A DNA stretch of 64,000 bases. Origin: Cricetomys ansorgei (lineage: Eukaryota > Chordata > Mammalia > Rodentia > Nesomyidae). The position numbers were made by a program, and so were the translations under genes. Every line of letters starts with the position of its first letter. Position 1 is the first letter of the stretch. The notes below the pieces were generated by a model. The model was given only the letters and a program-made list of their open reading frames with translations, was not told the origin of the DNA and ran no database searches. Positions 21,246 to 33,450 of this stretch are shown here, piece after piece. The stretch covers positions 7,066,001 through 7,130,000 of the forward strand of contig JAMJFZ010001816.1 in NCBI GenBank assembly GCA_026225945.1. Reading direction: 5' to 3'.

Positions 21246-23440
21246 ATCTTTCCATTTCCAACATGTTTTTACAGGTACACATAAACCCAGACAAAAGAAC
21301 TTTCTGATTACTAACAGCAGATGGATATCACTTAAATATCTACACGGGTGAGACTGAATGCTTGAAGAAGAAAACCGTTTATAGTTCTATTAGAACAGAA
21401 GAGAAAAGAAATCGTCCCAGAGACGGCTTCCCTGAGAAAATAATTTTTGAACCAAGTTGCTGAGGTTAAGTGTGACAGGGTTGACACACTCAGCAGGGAA
21501 TGTGATGCCAACTGGGAGCCTGCATTTCAAGAGGCTAAGTAAGCACTCTGAGCTGTAGGGAAGCTTGACAGAGTGGCTGCTAGGGTGTGCTATGCCCCGG
21601 TAGAGATGTGAAGAGATCTTAGACAACACATTCTCTTTAGGCCAAGAGAATGGGAAGCCATTAGAGGCCTTGAGCCACAAATCACATGATCACATTCTCC
21701 CTTCAGGAAGTTTTTATCTTCAGAAAGCTAAGGACAGGTTAGTGCCCGGATGTCCACAACTAGAATCCCATTCTATGCTTCTCTTTTTCCAGATTTATTT
21801 TCTCTTTGTCTTTGCAGAGGGCTTAGCACCATGGCTGAATGAAGCTGGGAGTAGCTTTTGTATGTCCGTGTAAGGTTCAGATGCTAAGCCCCTGGTAGAA
21901 GGAACAAGCACTGGGAAAGGGATAGAGGTAAGAAGACCAAATACAGGCAAGCCCATGCCTACTGCCATGTGCTCAGTGAGACAAGCAGGGCCATCCAGGC
22001 CTAAGTTGCCATGCAGCCACTTTCTAGCTATAGAACCATGGAAAAATAATTCAAAGCCAGCCCGTTGCTGGTGTCCTCGTCGTTAGCATGAAGACAGAAC
22101 AGTTGGCAAGCTCCTTTGACTTTTCTGATTCTATCTAAGCAGGTAATAAGGAAAGAATAACTCCTATGTCACACCACTATATGTGTCCATAAGCAAAGAA
22201 TATACATTAACATAATAAAATTCAAACCTTAGAGGGTACACATATACACTCTAAATTTTATTTTTTTCCTTATATTTTTAAACTACCGTTTAAAATTGAA
22301 CTCTCCCTGAAAAACTAAATGCATGTATATTTCTTCTATTTATTAGCTATCTTAATGTTTTGAAGTTTATCTTTAAACTCTTAAAATTTTTCTGAAATCA
22401 AAAGCTTTTCTTCTCCATATAAACCGGGTATGCAAATGAGTCAGTAAAAGAATTGTTGATAGTCCCCCCCACCCCCCACAACCCCAAATCCATAAGGAAT
22501 GTGCATCTAATTTAAGCTTCATTCTATTAAACTCTAGAATACACCATAAAATACTTGTACTACAAGTTGCATCAAACAAGTAAACATTTGTTATGGGGAC
22601 AGTAAAATTTACTTTTCACAAAAGGAGCCTACAGTAATAATGCATTCCATTCTATTTCCCAGAATGCTTCTTAAGTATGTTAATAAAGTCTTTATTGTGT
22701 CTGCTTATAAAAGTCGCCACCATTTCCCATTAGAAAGTCTCTGTTTATTCATCAAACATTTACTGACAGTGACTGCTGGGAGCCAGCCTCAGATTTCCAC
22801 TCCATTACACGTTTGTGGCATAAAGCACATTAATTATAGATATATTACAATATTCAACTCATTGAGGAAAAATTAGATGATCAAGGCTCATTTTCCTTGA
22901 CAATAAGCAAGTTAATGAAAATACTAATTACCTGGTGATGAAGTGGAGCCTTCAGGATTGAATGCAGAGCATCTGTAAAAGAGTTCTGCGGATCTAGCTT
23001 GGAATACTAAAATACTAAAGACGGAAGCATTTCCAGTCCAGGAGGTGGCCCTTGCAATTGTCCAGTGCCCTTTATCTGAGCGGTGAGGATAGGTCAAAAT
23101 GAGATGGAGTTGTAGAAATCATTAGGGGGAAGTTACTGAAAATTGACAGCCTCAACCCCAAAAAATATTAATTAATGTTATCTGGATGACAAACCAGCTT
23201 CATTATGAAAAGTGATGCAGAAAATAGAACCATGGTCAGGTCATTGCCGTCTCCTCTTTACCCGTTTTGTAATAATGTTAGGACTCTTTTCAGCCATTTC
23301 GAATTACAAGGTAGAAAGCATCTTGAAAAAAAAACCTAGTCTCTCAGTTTAGTTGAGATTCGATAGTGATGAACTCTCAGCACAAGAACACCAGTTCACA
23401 TCAGGTAAGGGATATTGGCATCCTGTACACTAGATCTTCT
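21246..23440. other. Unique non-coding DNA, 2.2 kb
   Basis: No interspersed repeat recognised except a C-rich run at about 22465-22477. See the candidate element at 22660-22980. Confidence 0.4.
22660..22980. other. Candidate conserved non-coding element
   Basis: Repeat-free. Contains several homeodomain or SOX-type cores close together, such as cacattaattatag near 22827, ttgacaataagc near 22897 and actaattacctgg near 22924. No open frame of note. Only cross-species alignment can show whether it is conserved. Confidence 0.3.
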
Positions 23441-23657
23441 GGGAGCTGAGGATTAACCAGTTGGCAGTGTCCAGCATGCACAGAGCTTTGAGTTCCATCC
23501 CTAGCACTGAACATGTTGGGCTTGGTGGCATAGGACTGGCATCACAGTGCTTGAGAGGTAGAGGCAGGATGATGAGGAATTCAAGGTCACTTTCAGCTAC
23601 ATAAGATGTTCAAAGCCAGCCTTGGGTGCATAAGACCCTATCTCAAAAATAAAAATA
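23441..23657 (+). mobile_element. B4/RSINE1 SINE
   Basis: A tRNA-like head gggagctgaggattaaccag, 'gagttccatccctagcactgaa', then 'gggcttggtggcataggac', 'gaggtagaggcaggatgatg', 'ttcaaggtcactttcagctacata' and 'agaccctatctcaaaaataaa' follow the RSINE1/B4 order. Moderately diverged. Confidence 0.85.
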
Positions 23658-23694
23658 GGTTCTTCCTAAATAAGAATATATAAAAAGATGATCT

Positions 23695-24560
23695 ATATTA
23701 TTTGTTATCCAAAATGCTCAAATTAAAATAATGTGATACCATGTATGTCTTTTGAGATGGCTAAAATGAAAGCCGCCAATGCCAATTGCAAGCTAGGATA
23801 CACTATGACAAGCTGGGATATGATATCATGTATTGCTAGTGGGGGTACAAAATGGTCCAACCACTCTAAAATATAGCCAGGTAACATTTTCACAAAACAA
23901 AACATAATCTAAACATATGATCCAGCAATCCTATTCCTTGCAATTGACTCAAGTAATCTGAAAACTCAAGCTCATATAAACCCTGCACATTAATATGTAT
24001 TTCCAATTCCTCATAATGACTCAAAACTAGATGCAACCAAGTTATGGGATTTGGTTTTGTTTCATACGTTTTTGTTGTTGACACTTGTTTGTTTTTCAGT
24101 ACTGAAGCTCAAGCAGGATTTCATACTTGCTAAGGGCTCTAGCTCTAAGTTACACCCCCAGCCTTAAGGTATCATTCAATAGGTATGGAAAAAAAAAACC
24201 TGATATGTTCACATAACAGAACACCACTTAGCAATAATAAAGTAATAATTTCTAAAGCCATAGACAAATGTTAAATGCATATTAATAGCTGAAACAGGCC
24301 AGTCTGAAAAGATTGTGTACTAAATGATTCCAATATGACACCCTGGAAAAGACAAAGCTATAGTGAGGCTCAGGTACTCAGTGGCTATCAGGAATAGGGG
24401 TCACAAGTTAGGATTGAAGTAATGGAGTTATTCAGTTATTTAGACAGTAAAACAATTCTGTGTGATATTATAAACATGAATTAATGAGTCTATACCCATG
24501 ACAAAACCTTTGTAGCACTAACAATAGATGTTAATCATACTTAAAAAAACCATTTTGGAA
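23695..24560 (+). mobile_element. Ancient L1M: ORF2 C-terminal remnant and start of 3' UTR
   Basis: Phrases 'gataccatgtatgtcttttgagatggctaaaatg', 'gatccagcaatcctattccttg', 'aacaccacttagcaataataaagtaat', 'acagacaaatgttaaatgc', 'gattccaatatgacaccctggaaaagacaaa' and 'gagtctatacccatgacaaaacc' run in the order of the end of L1 ORF2 in old mammalian L1M elements. The frame is broken throughout, so it is a dead copy. A SINE interrupts it at 24051-24166. No sequence is intact enough to encode a protein. Confidence 0.82.
24051..24166 (-). mobile_element. tRNA-derived SINE (ID/B4-head type) nested in L1M
   Basis: The plus strand runs from a T/G-rich part (reversed tail) to cagtactgaagctcaagcag, then tcatacttgctaagggctct and agttacacccccagccttaa, which is the reversed tRNA-Ala-type head. 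L1M sequence continues on both sides. Confidence 0.7.
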
Positions 24561-25190
24561 ACCAAGAGAAGAAAGGATAAAATGTAGAATGTAACAAAAG
24601 AAAAAAAAAAAAGACTAAGTATAAATTAATCAAAATGAGACAGTGGGAAAGACAGGGACATTATGCTAAGTAACACTGGGAATTAAAGTGAGATTAAATG
24701 AAAACACAATATATAAGTTAATCACTCTGATTGATAAAGTTGTTTCCCACGAGGTTATAATTCTAAAATTCATAATAATTAGGTTAATAATTCTAAAATT
24801 ACTATGTATGTATACTGGAATTAGTTAGGCAAAGGATAATTTATAGGTTCCAAATTCTTGCTGTTGGAATGTTTATACATAAGTAAGAAGAGAAAGTAAG
24901 AGTGACTCAGGAGGTGATACAGTCAGCCACCAGTATGTGTTTAGCTTAAATACAGATGCACAGCTGCATACTAAACACTTACCATGTAAAAGCGCTTGTT
25001 TGTATGTATGTATACGTGTGCATGCCTAATGCATAATACATTTGTGAAAGCAAACCACAGTGATGGGGTATGTCAAAAGCACACAGGCACAAATCAGAAA
25101 AATCTCTCAAGTGGTAGCAGACAAAATAAGCTAACGTATTATTAGATCATATCCAAAGTGTATAAAATAGTTATCTGTGACTCTATACTG
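24561..25190. other. AT-rich DNA, possibly more L1M 3' UTR
   Basis: Lies between two recognisable parts of an L1M. It has an A12 run at 24601-24612 and a duplicated phrase ttataattctaaaatt / ttaataattctaaaatt near 24755 and 24784. I could not match it to the L1 3' UTR directly. Confidence 0.4.
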
Positions 25191-25230
25191 GATGGATAGA
25201 TAGTTAGATAGATAGAATAGATAGATAGAT

Positions 25231-25308
<78 letters not shown>

Positions 25309-25465
25309 GATTGATAGATAGATAGATTGATAGATGATAGATAGATGATAAATAGATAATATGTAAACAGATATATAGATGTTAGACAGAATATAGATGA
25401 CACACAGATGATGGATGATGGTGATAGATGATAGATAGATGAGAGATAGCTAGATGATGGATGGA
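25191..25465. repeat. (GATA)n compound microsatellite
   Basis: GATA units in several blocks broken by GATGATA, GATTGATA and GATAATATG. The longest perfect blocks are about 13 and 12 units. The minus-strand frame gives a false Tyr/Ser/Ile-Leu repeat protein. Confidence 0.96.
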
Positions 25466-25499
25466 CAGACAAATCTCCTATGAGGAACCCCAAATAATG

Positions 25500-26196
25500 T
25501 GTTTAGCTTTTCTTCTCTCAAAGAGATGGCTATAACTCCCCTTTCATTATAGTGGAGCTACACGTAATGACTTCCTTCCAAAGAGGATAGCATGGAAAGA
25601 AATAGAAAAGAGTAACTATAACCATGGGAAAGAAATCTGATAAATAGTTCCTTGATCAGGTGACAGAAATAGAATCTTGATTAGGTGATCAAGGTTCGTA
25701 TCAGCAAGAAGCCAGACAGATAATATGTATATCTCATAAACAATGAGACAACTGTACCTCTGTAGTCATCCTTCCAGAAACATATTACTGTAATTTAATC
25801 ATGAAAATCCCAAATAAGAACATCCAACAAAGATGCTGACAGTACTCTTCAAAACTGTCAAGGTCATCGGAAACAAGGAAAATCTGGAAAGTCGTCACAC
25901 TGGAGTGGAAACCAAAGAGATGTGACAACTAAATGTGAAGTGATATTCTGGGTAGAGAGAGAAAAGTGATATTAAGTAAACTAAGGAAACACTAATAAAA
26001 TAGGTAATTTAATTATTAATAATAATGCGTTAATGTTGTCTCATTAGCTATGACAACTGTGCAACGCTAATGTACGACGCTATGGACAGGGGTGATTGCT
26101 GAGCGATTAACCGGAACTCTGTTCAGGACCTTAGTATGCTGGCAATTTTTCTATAGACCAAAAAGTATCCTAAAATAAAAGTTTATTTTAGAGAAA
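25500..26196 (+). mobile_element. Ancient L1M 3' UTR and polyadenylation end
   Basis: 'cttccttccaaagaggatagcatggaaag', 'aaaagagtaactataacc', 'gtgatcaaggttcgtatcagc', 'ctcttcaaaactgtcaaggtc', 'gatgtgacaactaaatg', 'attaataataatgcgttaatgttg' and 'ctaaaataaaagttta' follow the L1M 3' UTR in order to its very end. It probably belongs to the same element as the ORF2 remnant at 23695, with the GATA array and unassigned DNA between. Confidence 0.88.
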
Positions 26197-27449
26197 TACC
26201 AGAAAAAAATTCTGACATGTTTGAATAATTTCTTCCATCCCTCAAGCTGGCAGAATAAGCATCCTACTGGGCATATCTTCCAGTCTGCATCAATGTGTGT
26301 TTCCCATGCTCTTATGGATTTGACTAATAGACGCATACAGTCGCTCCTTCTACCCTGCATTATCTACTGAATGAGTTCCAAACAGACCTACTGCAGAGTA
26401 GCTGAAGATCCCATTCGGTGGCTGGCTTTCTCACACACCTGCTCTTAAGCTCTCGATTGATGTGCTGGCATGCACCAAACACAACTTCTTCCAGCAAGGG
26501 GATGGAGAAAACACACATTTGCAAAACTTGCAGTTCAGTTTGTTGCTCATCCAAAATGCTTAATTTAGAAACCGTTACTTAATAATTTAGCGTGAGCAAT
26601 TCTTTGATTCCCATTGACTTTCAATTTAATCAGCAAAGCTGCCTTTGGATTTTCTATTATTATGAAGACTGATATATTTTATAAGAGCAAACAGCTGTTC
26701 TGGCAGATTAATATTCCTTTTTGTCACCCTGCAGTGAAAGCTTATTTAGGATATTTTTCCCCTTTGAGAAGAAGTCTTGATCCAAAGAATTTAATCCACT
26801 GACCAACAATAACTTTGCCACACTTCTCTGCCCTGGGTCAGTTCATATAACCCTTGCCTAGCAAGTTCAATGAGATCTTCAGCTGGGTGGCCTCTCCTCA
26901 ATTAGTGTCACACACAGTGAAATATGCAAGCATTAGGAGACCAAAGAAAGGCCTCTCTGTGTGTGTGTCTCTCTCTCTCTCTCTCTCTCCAGACTTCTCA
27001 TTTACTCTGCAACCTCTAAAGGTTTTGTTCTGCTTCCACTGGCTGGTAGTATCTTGCTGTCTTCTATCAGAGGCATATGGATGGTAGTATCTTACTGCCC
27101 TGTATCAGAGGCATAGGGGATGACCATGCACTTATCCCGCAAACAGCTTTTTAATATCTGCTATGTTGTTGCCAACAGAGAAGGCACTGAGGATGAAGCA
27201 TTTAAGAAGAAAAAAGAAAATCCCAGAATTGCTGAATTTGTGGAACTTGCATTCTAATACAGACAAATAACTAAAAAATAAAATAAACAGTACATTGATA
27301 GTTATAAATATAATTTAAAGAACAAGTATAAAGCCAAGCACAGTGACATACATGACTATAATGTTAGTATTCAGTTATGGGTGGGGCTGGTGGCCATAGT
27401 ATCAAGGAAAACAAAAATTTAATTTATCAATTAAATGGTATTAAGATTG
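26197..27449. other. Unique non-coding DNA
   Basis: No certain repeat. A stretch at about 27333-27395 faintly recalls a decayed B1/B4 (gccaagcacagtgacatacatg) but is too weak to call. Confidence 0.4.
26952..26990. repeat. (TG)n/(TC)n microsatellite
   Basis: Short TCTCTGTGTG followed by about eleven TC units. Confidence 0.9.
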
Positions 27450-29220
27450 AAAGTTTAGGGAGTCAAGGGGGGTAATTTTAAGTATGATCAAAATGGTCTT
27501 TGCTGAGAATTGACATTTGCGTGAAGACCTAAGGGAGACTAGACAGGAAAGCAGGAGAACAGTTGAAGAGAACTTTTACAGGAGAGAGCAGCACTGTATA
27601 AAGCCCCTGAGGCAAAAGCAGGCTGCAATATTCTAAGAACATCTTCAAGGAGAATGTGGCAGGAACACGGTGGTTCGGGGAAGAGTAGCGCGAGATTATT
27701 GATACGATTATTGATAATTTGTTGAGAAAACAGACTACTAAAGTCTTGTGTTCTGTTCATAAAACTTTGAGTTTTATTCTGGGTAGACTGACACCATTAG
27801 TAAACAGAACAATAACATAATCTCTTTATGATTTAACCAGACCACTACAGGTGGAAAATATGTCAGGGGGAGGGGCAGGGGCAGAAGCAAGGAAACCAGA
27901 AATGAAGCTGTGTTCTAAGGAAACAGCTGCAGTAACTTGGGGCCATCGTCCTGACCGAGAAGGTACTACGAAATGACTGTACCCCATCTGGTAAGATGTT
28001 TTTACCAGAATTTTCTGAGATACTTAATGTAAGACATGAGATAAATAGAAGCATCTTTTCCAATGTTTTTTTTCTGTTGCACAATTAGAGGGCTGAGGTT
28101 GTTATTGACGTATATAGGACATACAGTTGGAGAAATAATTTGGAAGTTTTGTGCTTGATATATCTATTTTTAAATATTCAAATAGATGTTAATAACACAC
28201 AGCTTGACTTCTGAGTCTATTGTTAATGAGGGGGAAATGCCAACCAACGTTCAAAAATGTGTAAGTGATCAGGGTATAGGTGGTGTGGAAAACAACGAGG
28301 GTTGCATGGTGACCAAGGAAGTCAAAAGAGTAGAAAAGGAGAGGAGGTTTTCAGAGGAGTCCTCTCTGGGGACTCCAGTGTTAAAAGGTCAAGGGATTTA
28401 CAAACAGCACTGAGAACAGACCTGGGCTGAGAATAGAGACGAGTTGGGGGAGGGGAGGGACCTGGAAAGCCGAGTGTTCCAGGGGAAAGAATCTTCAGTC
28501 ATATGACATGCAGTTGACAGGTCAAATGAGATGAGGTCTCACATGCGACCTTGTGATTTAGTGATGTGGGGGTCATGACGACCCTGTTTGCAGACAGGAG
28601 AATATAACCGAGTTCGGGAGTAAATGAGAGTTCTTCTTATTTTAATCGCTGTAGTAAGGCTACATAAAACATTAACACTCGAAGAAGCTAATTGCATGTT
28701 TTCTGAAAATCTGAAGTTGTCAGAAAAAAAAGTGCACAGGAGAATCATTGAAGGCAGTAGTACAGATGAAGCTTGCATAGAGTTCTCTTGGAAAGATGGA
28801 GGGGGAACTGAGGAGCAGCATGAGGAAAGGGGATCCGAGAAAGGCTTTGGTTTGTTTGGTTTGGTTTTCTAGCTTATTTCAAGCTAGAGGAAACAATGCC
28901 ACATCTGCATACCAATGGACATCAGCTGGGAGAAAGATAAAGACTGCTAACGTAAGGAGCCTGGTGTCGCTGGCCCGGAGAAATGCCGCCTGCTGCTCCT
29001 CTGGAAGTCCTGGCTACAGACAGGAAGGTCAGCCCAACAGATGCTGTGTGCAGGCTGATGGGCAAACCCTCTCTGGACTTTGTATTTCCCACCAAACCGG
29101 AAGCAGTTTCACAAATGAGGGCAAGTGTGTTTGAACTTCGAGAGTGTTGAGATTTTAAAGAGAGAGGAAAGAGGGTGAAGTTGTCTCCTCTAGAGTGTGG
29201 GAGAGAATCAATGAGAACAT
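27450..29220 (-). mobile_element. LINE-2 ORF2 fossil, about 1.8 kb
   Basis: Read in reverse, the region keeps the L2 block order. From high to low coordinates these are a linker part (near 29090-29210), the reverse-transcriptase segment around 28500-28560 where the conserved Leu-Asp-Leu-Ser motif is still traceable (reverse of gacaggtcaaatgagatgag), a middle part with 'acctgggctgagaatagag', and the C-terminal region (near 27600-27780, 'gcccctgaggcaaaagcagg' and 'gagttttattctggg'). Many indels and stops break it. 28870-29080 aligns poorly and may be an insertion. Related CR1/L3 LINEs are the main alternative. Confidence 0.6.
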
Positions 29221-29563
29221 TTGAGGTTCTTAAAAGTAAACAGTATTGGAGGGGTGGGGGGTGTAAGACCGGAACCTGGGGAAGTGGGAGTTAGTGAACT
29301 GGCTGATGTCTCCTTTTTCTCTATCATTATCATTATCAGTAGCATTAACATGAATTGAGATGAACTATCAAGGAAAGCTTCTGAGTCAGGAACAAGGAAA
29401 CCTGTGCTGTCTGTGTGATGCCATGAAATGCCAAAAATCTTCACCTGCATTTGGTCCGATCTCTTCTATTCAATGGCTATGAGGCAAAAATCAGATTATC
29501 CTAAATGTTCCCCTGTTAAGGACCAGATTCTCTCACAGATTAGCATCTAATTCTGTATATTGG

Positions 29564-29564
<1 letters not shown>
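29221..29564. other. Unique non-coding DNA
   Basis: G-rich stretch near 29248-29262 and an ATTATC repeat near 29325-29337. No feature supported. Confidence 0.35.

Positions 29565-29610
<46 letters not shown>
29565..29610. repeat. (TG)n microsatellite
   Basis: About 22 uninterrupted TG units after a G5 run. Confidence 0.97.
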
Positions 29611-29611
<1 letters not shown>

Positions 29612-32600
29612 CGAGGGCACATAATGTCCTTTCTCATAAATAGAAAATCCAAGAGAGTCCAAAGCAAAGGGAAGTAGCTGGGTTTGGCAGAGCAAGTGCT
29701 GGCCTGTGATGTTTAACTGTCTCTGCTAATTTCAGAGGAAGGGGATGTTTCCCCACCTCCCAGGGCTCACTTCAGAAGTGTGGCTGGAAAACAGAAGAGT
29801 CCCCGGAGAACTGTCTCTGTACTCAGCAGTCCAGAGGGCTGCTCCTGAGTGACATTTCAACCAAGAGCAAAGGAGATTGTTACCACCTACCTAGCAAATG
29901 AAGATCCTTGTGCTAGAGCTGATTCCTGACCCTTGAGGGGAGGAGGGGTGTCTGTCACGTTCTTTGGGCTATTGGCCACATTTGTCTCCTGCAGAAGAAA
30001 ACAGATGAATAACTAAGACTAAAAGCTCGTAGACAGGATGAGATGGAGAAGCTAAATAATGATTTTTGATAACTTGGACTAGATATATCAAATAATGAAG
30101 GAGAAAGAGGTATAGGTGGCATTTGATGGCTCTCTCAAAAGAAGTCAGATTTCTAGATGATAGAAACAGATCACTTAACTGCCAGTGCAGAATGTCTGTC
30201 TCCCCAAGATGAAACTGGAATCTATTTCTACCCAGAGATTCCCCACATGTACCCCACACTGGCACCCAACAGCCTCAAGGAGTACAGAAGTTCTCTGTCC
30301 AGAGTGTAAAGCAAGTATGTATCTCACGGATATGATCACAGACAAGGCAATTTGTTCTCAGCTGTTTAATTTCTAACGCCTGTCAAATTCTATCATGTCC
30401 AATGCCTGGTTCTAGATATTTGTTAGTGTCTCAGTTTTGACCTGAGGATTTTTCTATCATTTCACCCCTCCAGCATGGCATGTTGTAGTTAAGTTTAAAA
30501 GACTGTGGGACTATTATAAAGAAATTACCAAGCTGGAGTCTCAAGTACAATGCCAAGAGTTATAAGGAACGAGCTGGCCAGGAAGCCCTAATGCCTCCAT
30601 TAATATAGCTATTAATTTTGAAAAGCCTTGACAGCTATAACATCTTTTTTTAAGCAAAAAAAAAACAAAACCACTTTTCCTTTATCTCCAAAATGCTCCC
30701 TTCTTTTAACATAGCAGCAGCCTCAAGCCCCCTTCTACTGACTGTTTTAATTTGTCTTTAATATCAGATGTGCCTTATCGATTTCTTCTGTGTATATTTT
30801 CATTCTGAATAATTCAGAGGCATGAATTTTTTCCCCATTATGGTCAATAGCAGGAGCAAATTTTGAGGATAATCAATTGAGCCCTGACTGACAATTCCTG
30901 CTGTTGATATCCCCAGAAGTGAGGGAAGGAAACAGCAGGGGATAATACGACCCAACAGTCAATCACAGCGATCAGCAAATGAGCCAACATGGAATTGTGT
31001 GAGGGATGGAGATCCATACAGCAGACCCGAAAGGCCAGCTAATAGTTGGCTCTTTTCACTTTTCATCATACAGCACTCCAGCTGTGCCAGGGAGAGTTAT
31101 GGTCTATTCTCCTATACATTTTCCTCTTTACTAATGTAGTTTTAAAATCATGACTTAAAGGTGTCATCTTTCATATGAATATGTACATCATTGAGGCATC
31201 AATTCTTAATGATTTGTTCATATTTTAGCTGAGCTTTTTTCCAAAATAGGATAGGAAAATTGGACAGCTTCCAGGAAGCCAGTCGAGGGAATAAATAATT
31301 GTCACATTTTAATTCAGATAATATGGTTGAAATTAATTATCATAGAGCTGACAGAAACAATACGACTTGGTCTAGTCTCGCCTCACCTGCAGGAAGAGCA
31401 CATTTTCTGTGTCTGTCTCAGCGTTGGCATTCATCCAAGTCTTTGACACACTCAATTTACTACAAAATTGGCAGCCCTCTATCTCATAAAGGAATCCAAG
31501 TGTAACATAAATATTGTGCCCAGTGCATGATATGATTAGTACAAATCGGATGAGAACTAATAAAAATCAGACATTGGGCTCCAACAATTATAGTATTTTA
31601 AATAATCTATCTCTTTCCAAAGATATTTTTATAAATTCCTGAACTAACAGGATATGCTAAAGGCAGGTGGGATTTTTCCATACATATCCTGGAGCTGTTG
31701 AGATCGGAACCAAGAGAGCAAAAGAGAGTTGCGTTAACACAGCAATTCAATGTCAATTATGAAGAGTAAGTGGTCTTTTTCAGGTCTGATGATTTTTGAA
31801 AACTATTTGAAGGTCTGGTGTCATATACATGTGGTTTGTGCTGGTCTGTAAAAGTAACAGCTGTCACGCTAATCAATTAAAAAATTGGAGTGTATCTGTA
31901 ATATCTGACAGTCATGGACAAATATTTCTGAGATGACGTTAAATAAACAACTGAGATTCCTAACGAATTTGGGTTATAAAATAAAGGTCATAGAATTAAT
32001 AATTTCTGTAATGGATAACTGGATTTGTGTATCTCCAGCAGAGATCCATAAAATGTAGAAAACATCTGTAGTTAATTGCAAAGTAGCTTATCGTTAAATA
32101 ATGCCTCAGTGTACGCAAAGAAAAGAGGGAAATTAGAAGTCTTGGTTTAGTTTACCATAGATAACTTATTTATAAATCTCTGTAATTTATTATTAATGTC
32201 CTCATACAATAATCGCTCATGCATATAAACACAGTTAACCTTAAAATTTCATTCTGATTCCTGTTTCTTTACAAAAGAGGTGTTTGGGCTTCAGAATTCA
32301 TTAGTTTTAAAGGTTCTTGAGGACATTAAAGACATATGTTACCACCATATTTTATGGGGGAAAATGGTGATTCTTTGTTCTCAATCTCATTTTATTCATC
32401 AATAAACTTCATGGAGAGAAACAATTACTCCCATTAAAAACTTTATTTTCTTGGAATTAGTTTTATGGTTGTAGTTATATATCAGAAACTAATGAATAAA
32501 CTATCTGCAAAGTTGGAATTTATTTTTTCAAATTCCAACAGAGCCAGGAGTATTACGTCCGTGCTGACATGTTCCAATGTTCTCTTTAGCAATGGTTCTC

Positions 32601-33040
32601 TGATTTGCTCATGTCCCCTAAGGAAAAATATGACTTTGGTGTAACAAATTCTTTGAGAATTATGCAGTATGTCAGTGTGATATTCTGCAAGAAAAGTAGG
32701 ATGCAAAAACAGACCTTTTGGTAAATGACAATGTATGTGGCAATGGACATGTTTTTAGAATTCATTGAGCGCTGGAACATTTGATGTGTAGTTGGAACAT
32801 GCAAGTGGTAGTGAGATGCTACACGTGGCTGTTACCAAGCAGCAATTCAAGACATCTAACAAAGCTAAATTACTAATATGATGCTCTCATCCACTGTTCC
32901 TGGTAAGCTATAAATGTTTTAATGGTTGATGTTAATGTTGATACCAAAATATAGATATCTCTTAGACTAATTGAAACAGAAGAACTGGTTTTTAGTACTA
33001 TTTGGTTACTTGTGTTATCTTAGGTGGACTAGTAAAAATA
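29611..33040. other. Unique non-coding DNA, 3.4 kb, SINE-free
   Basis: I recognise no interspersed repeat in 3.4 kb; only an A9 run near 30657. The sequence is AT-rich with many TAAT/ATTA cores. See the candidate element at 31130-31500. Confidence 0.45.
31130..31500. other. Candidate conserved non-coding element
   Basis: Repeat-free, with phrases such as ctttcatatgaatatgtac near 31169, attcttaatgatttg near 31202 and gaaattaattatcatag near 31329 that recall enhancer-type sequence in gene deserts. It sits in the most SINE-poor part of the window. Conservation is not visible from one genome. Confidence 0.25.
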
Positions 33041-33067
33041 TAATTATAATAATAATAATAATAATGA
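33041..33067. repeat. (TAA)n microsatellite
   Basis: About eight AAT units with a TTA interruption at the start. Confidence 0.88.
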
Positions 33068-33104
33068 GAAATAGTAATTACAATTTATAGAAGGCTTTCT
33101 TTCA

Positions 33105-33285
33105 ACCAGAGATTATTTTCATTAACCCACACAAAGATGCTATAAGACAGTCACCACTGTTACTCCCATTCTGCAGATGTTGTATTTAAGGCCGATGGAG
33201 GTAATAATTATCTGAAGTTATATATATCGTAAGTGACTGTGTCAAGAGAATTAAACTCAGGTCTAGTAGACTCTAATATCAGAAG
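33105..33285 (-). mobile_element. MIR SINE
   Basis: Plus strand shows the reversed MIR: 'ttttcattaacccacacaaagatgc', 'gttactcccattctgcagatg', 'aggccgatggaggtaa', 'gtaagtgactgtgtcaagag' and 'aactcaggtctagtagactc'. The order and spacing fit nearly the whole element. Confidence 0.72.
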
Positions 33286-33336
33286 TGAAAGAAATGATTG
33301 CCTTGTACTTCTGAACTCTGTTGCTCAAATTTATAT

Positions 33337-33450
33337 TTTTAATATATATATATACACACACATATAAACGCATATATGTATGTATATACATATATATATT
33401 GTTTTATATTTTTATTATATATAATATATATTATATGTATATATTTATAT
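33337..33450. repeat. AT-rich (TA)n/(CATA)n tract
   Basis: Mixed TA, CA and ATGT units with several self-complementary stretches, for example around gtatatacatatatat near 33381. It could form hairpins. Confidence 0.9.

Noticed and set aside
25131..25493. Tyr/Ser/Ile-Leu repeat protein of 120 codons
   Set aside because: Translation of the GATA array on the minus strand.
27863..29134. Several 73-112 codon frames as small genes
   Set aside because: They fall inside the degenerate L2 fossil and run on mixed strands, unrelated to its original frame.
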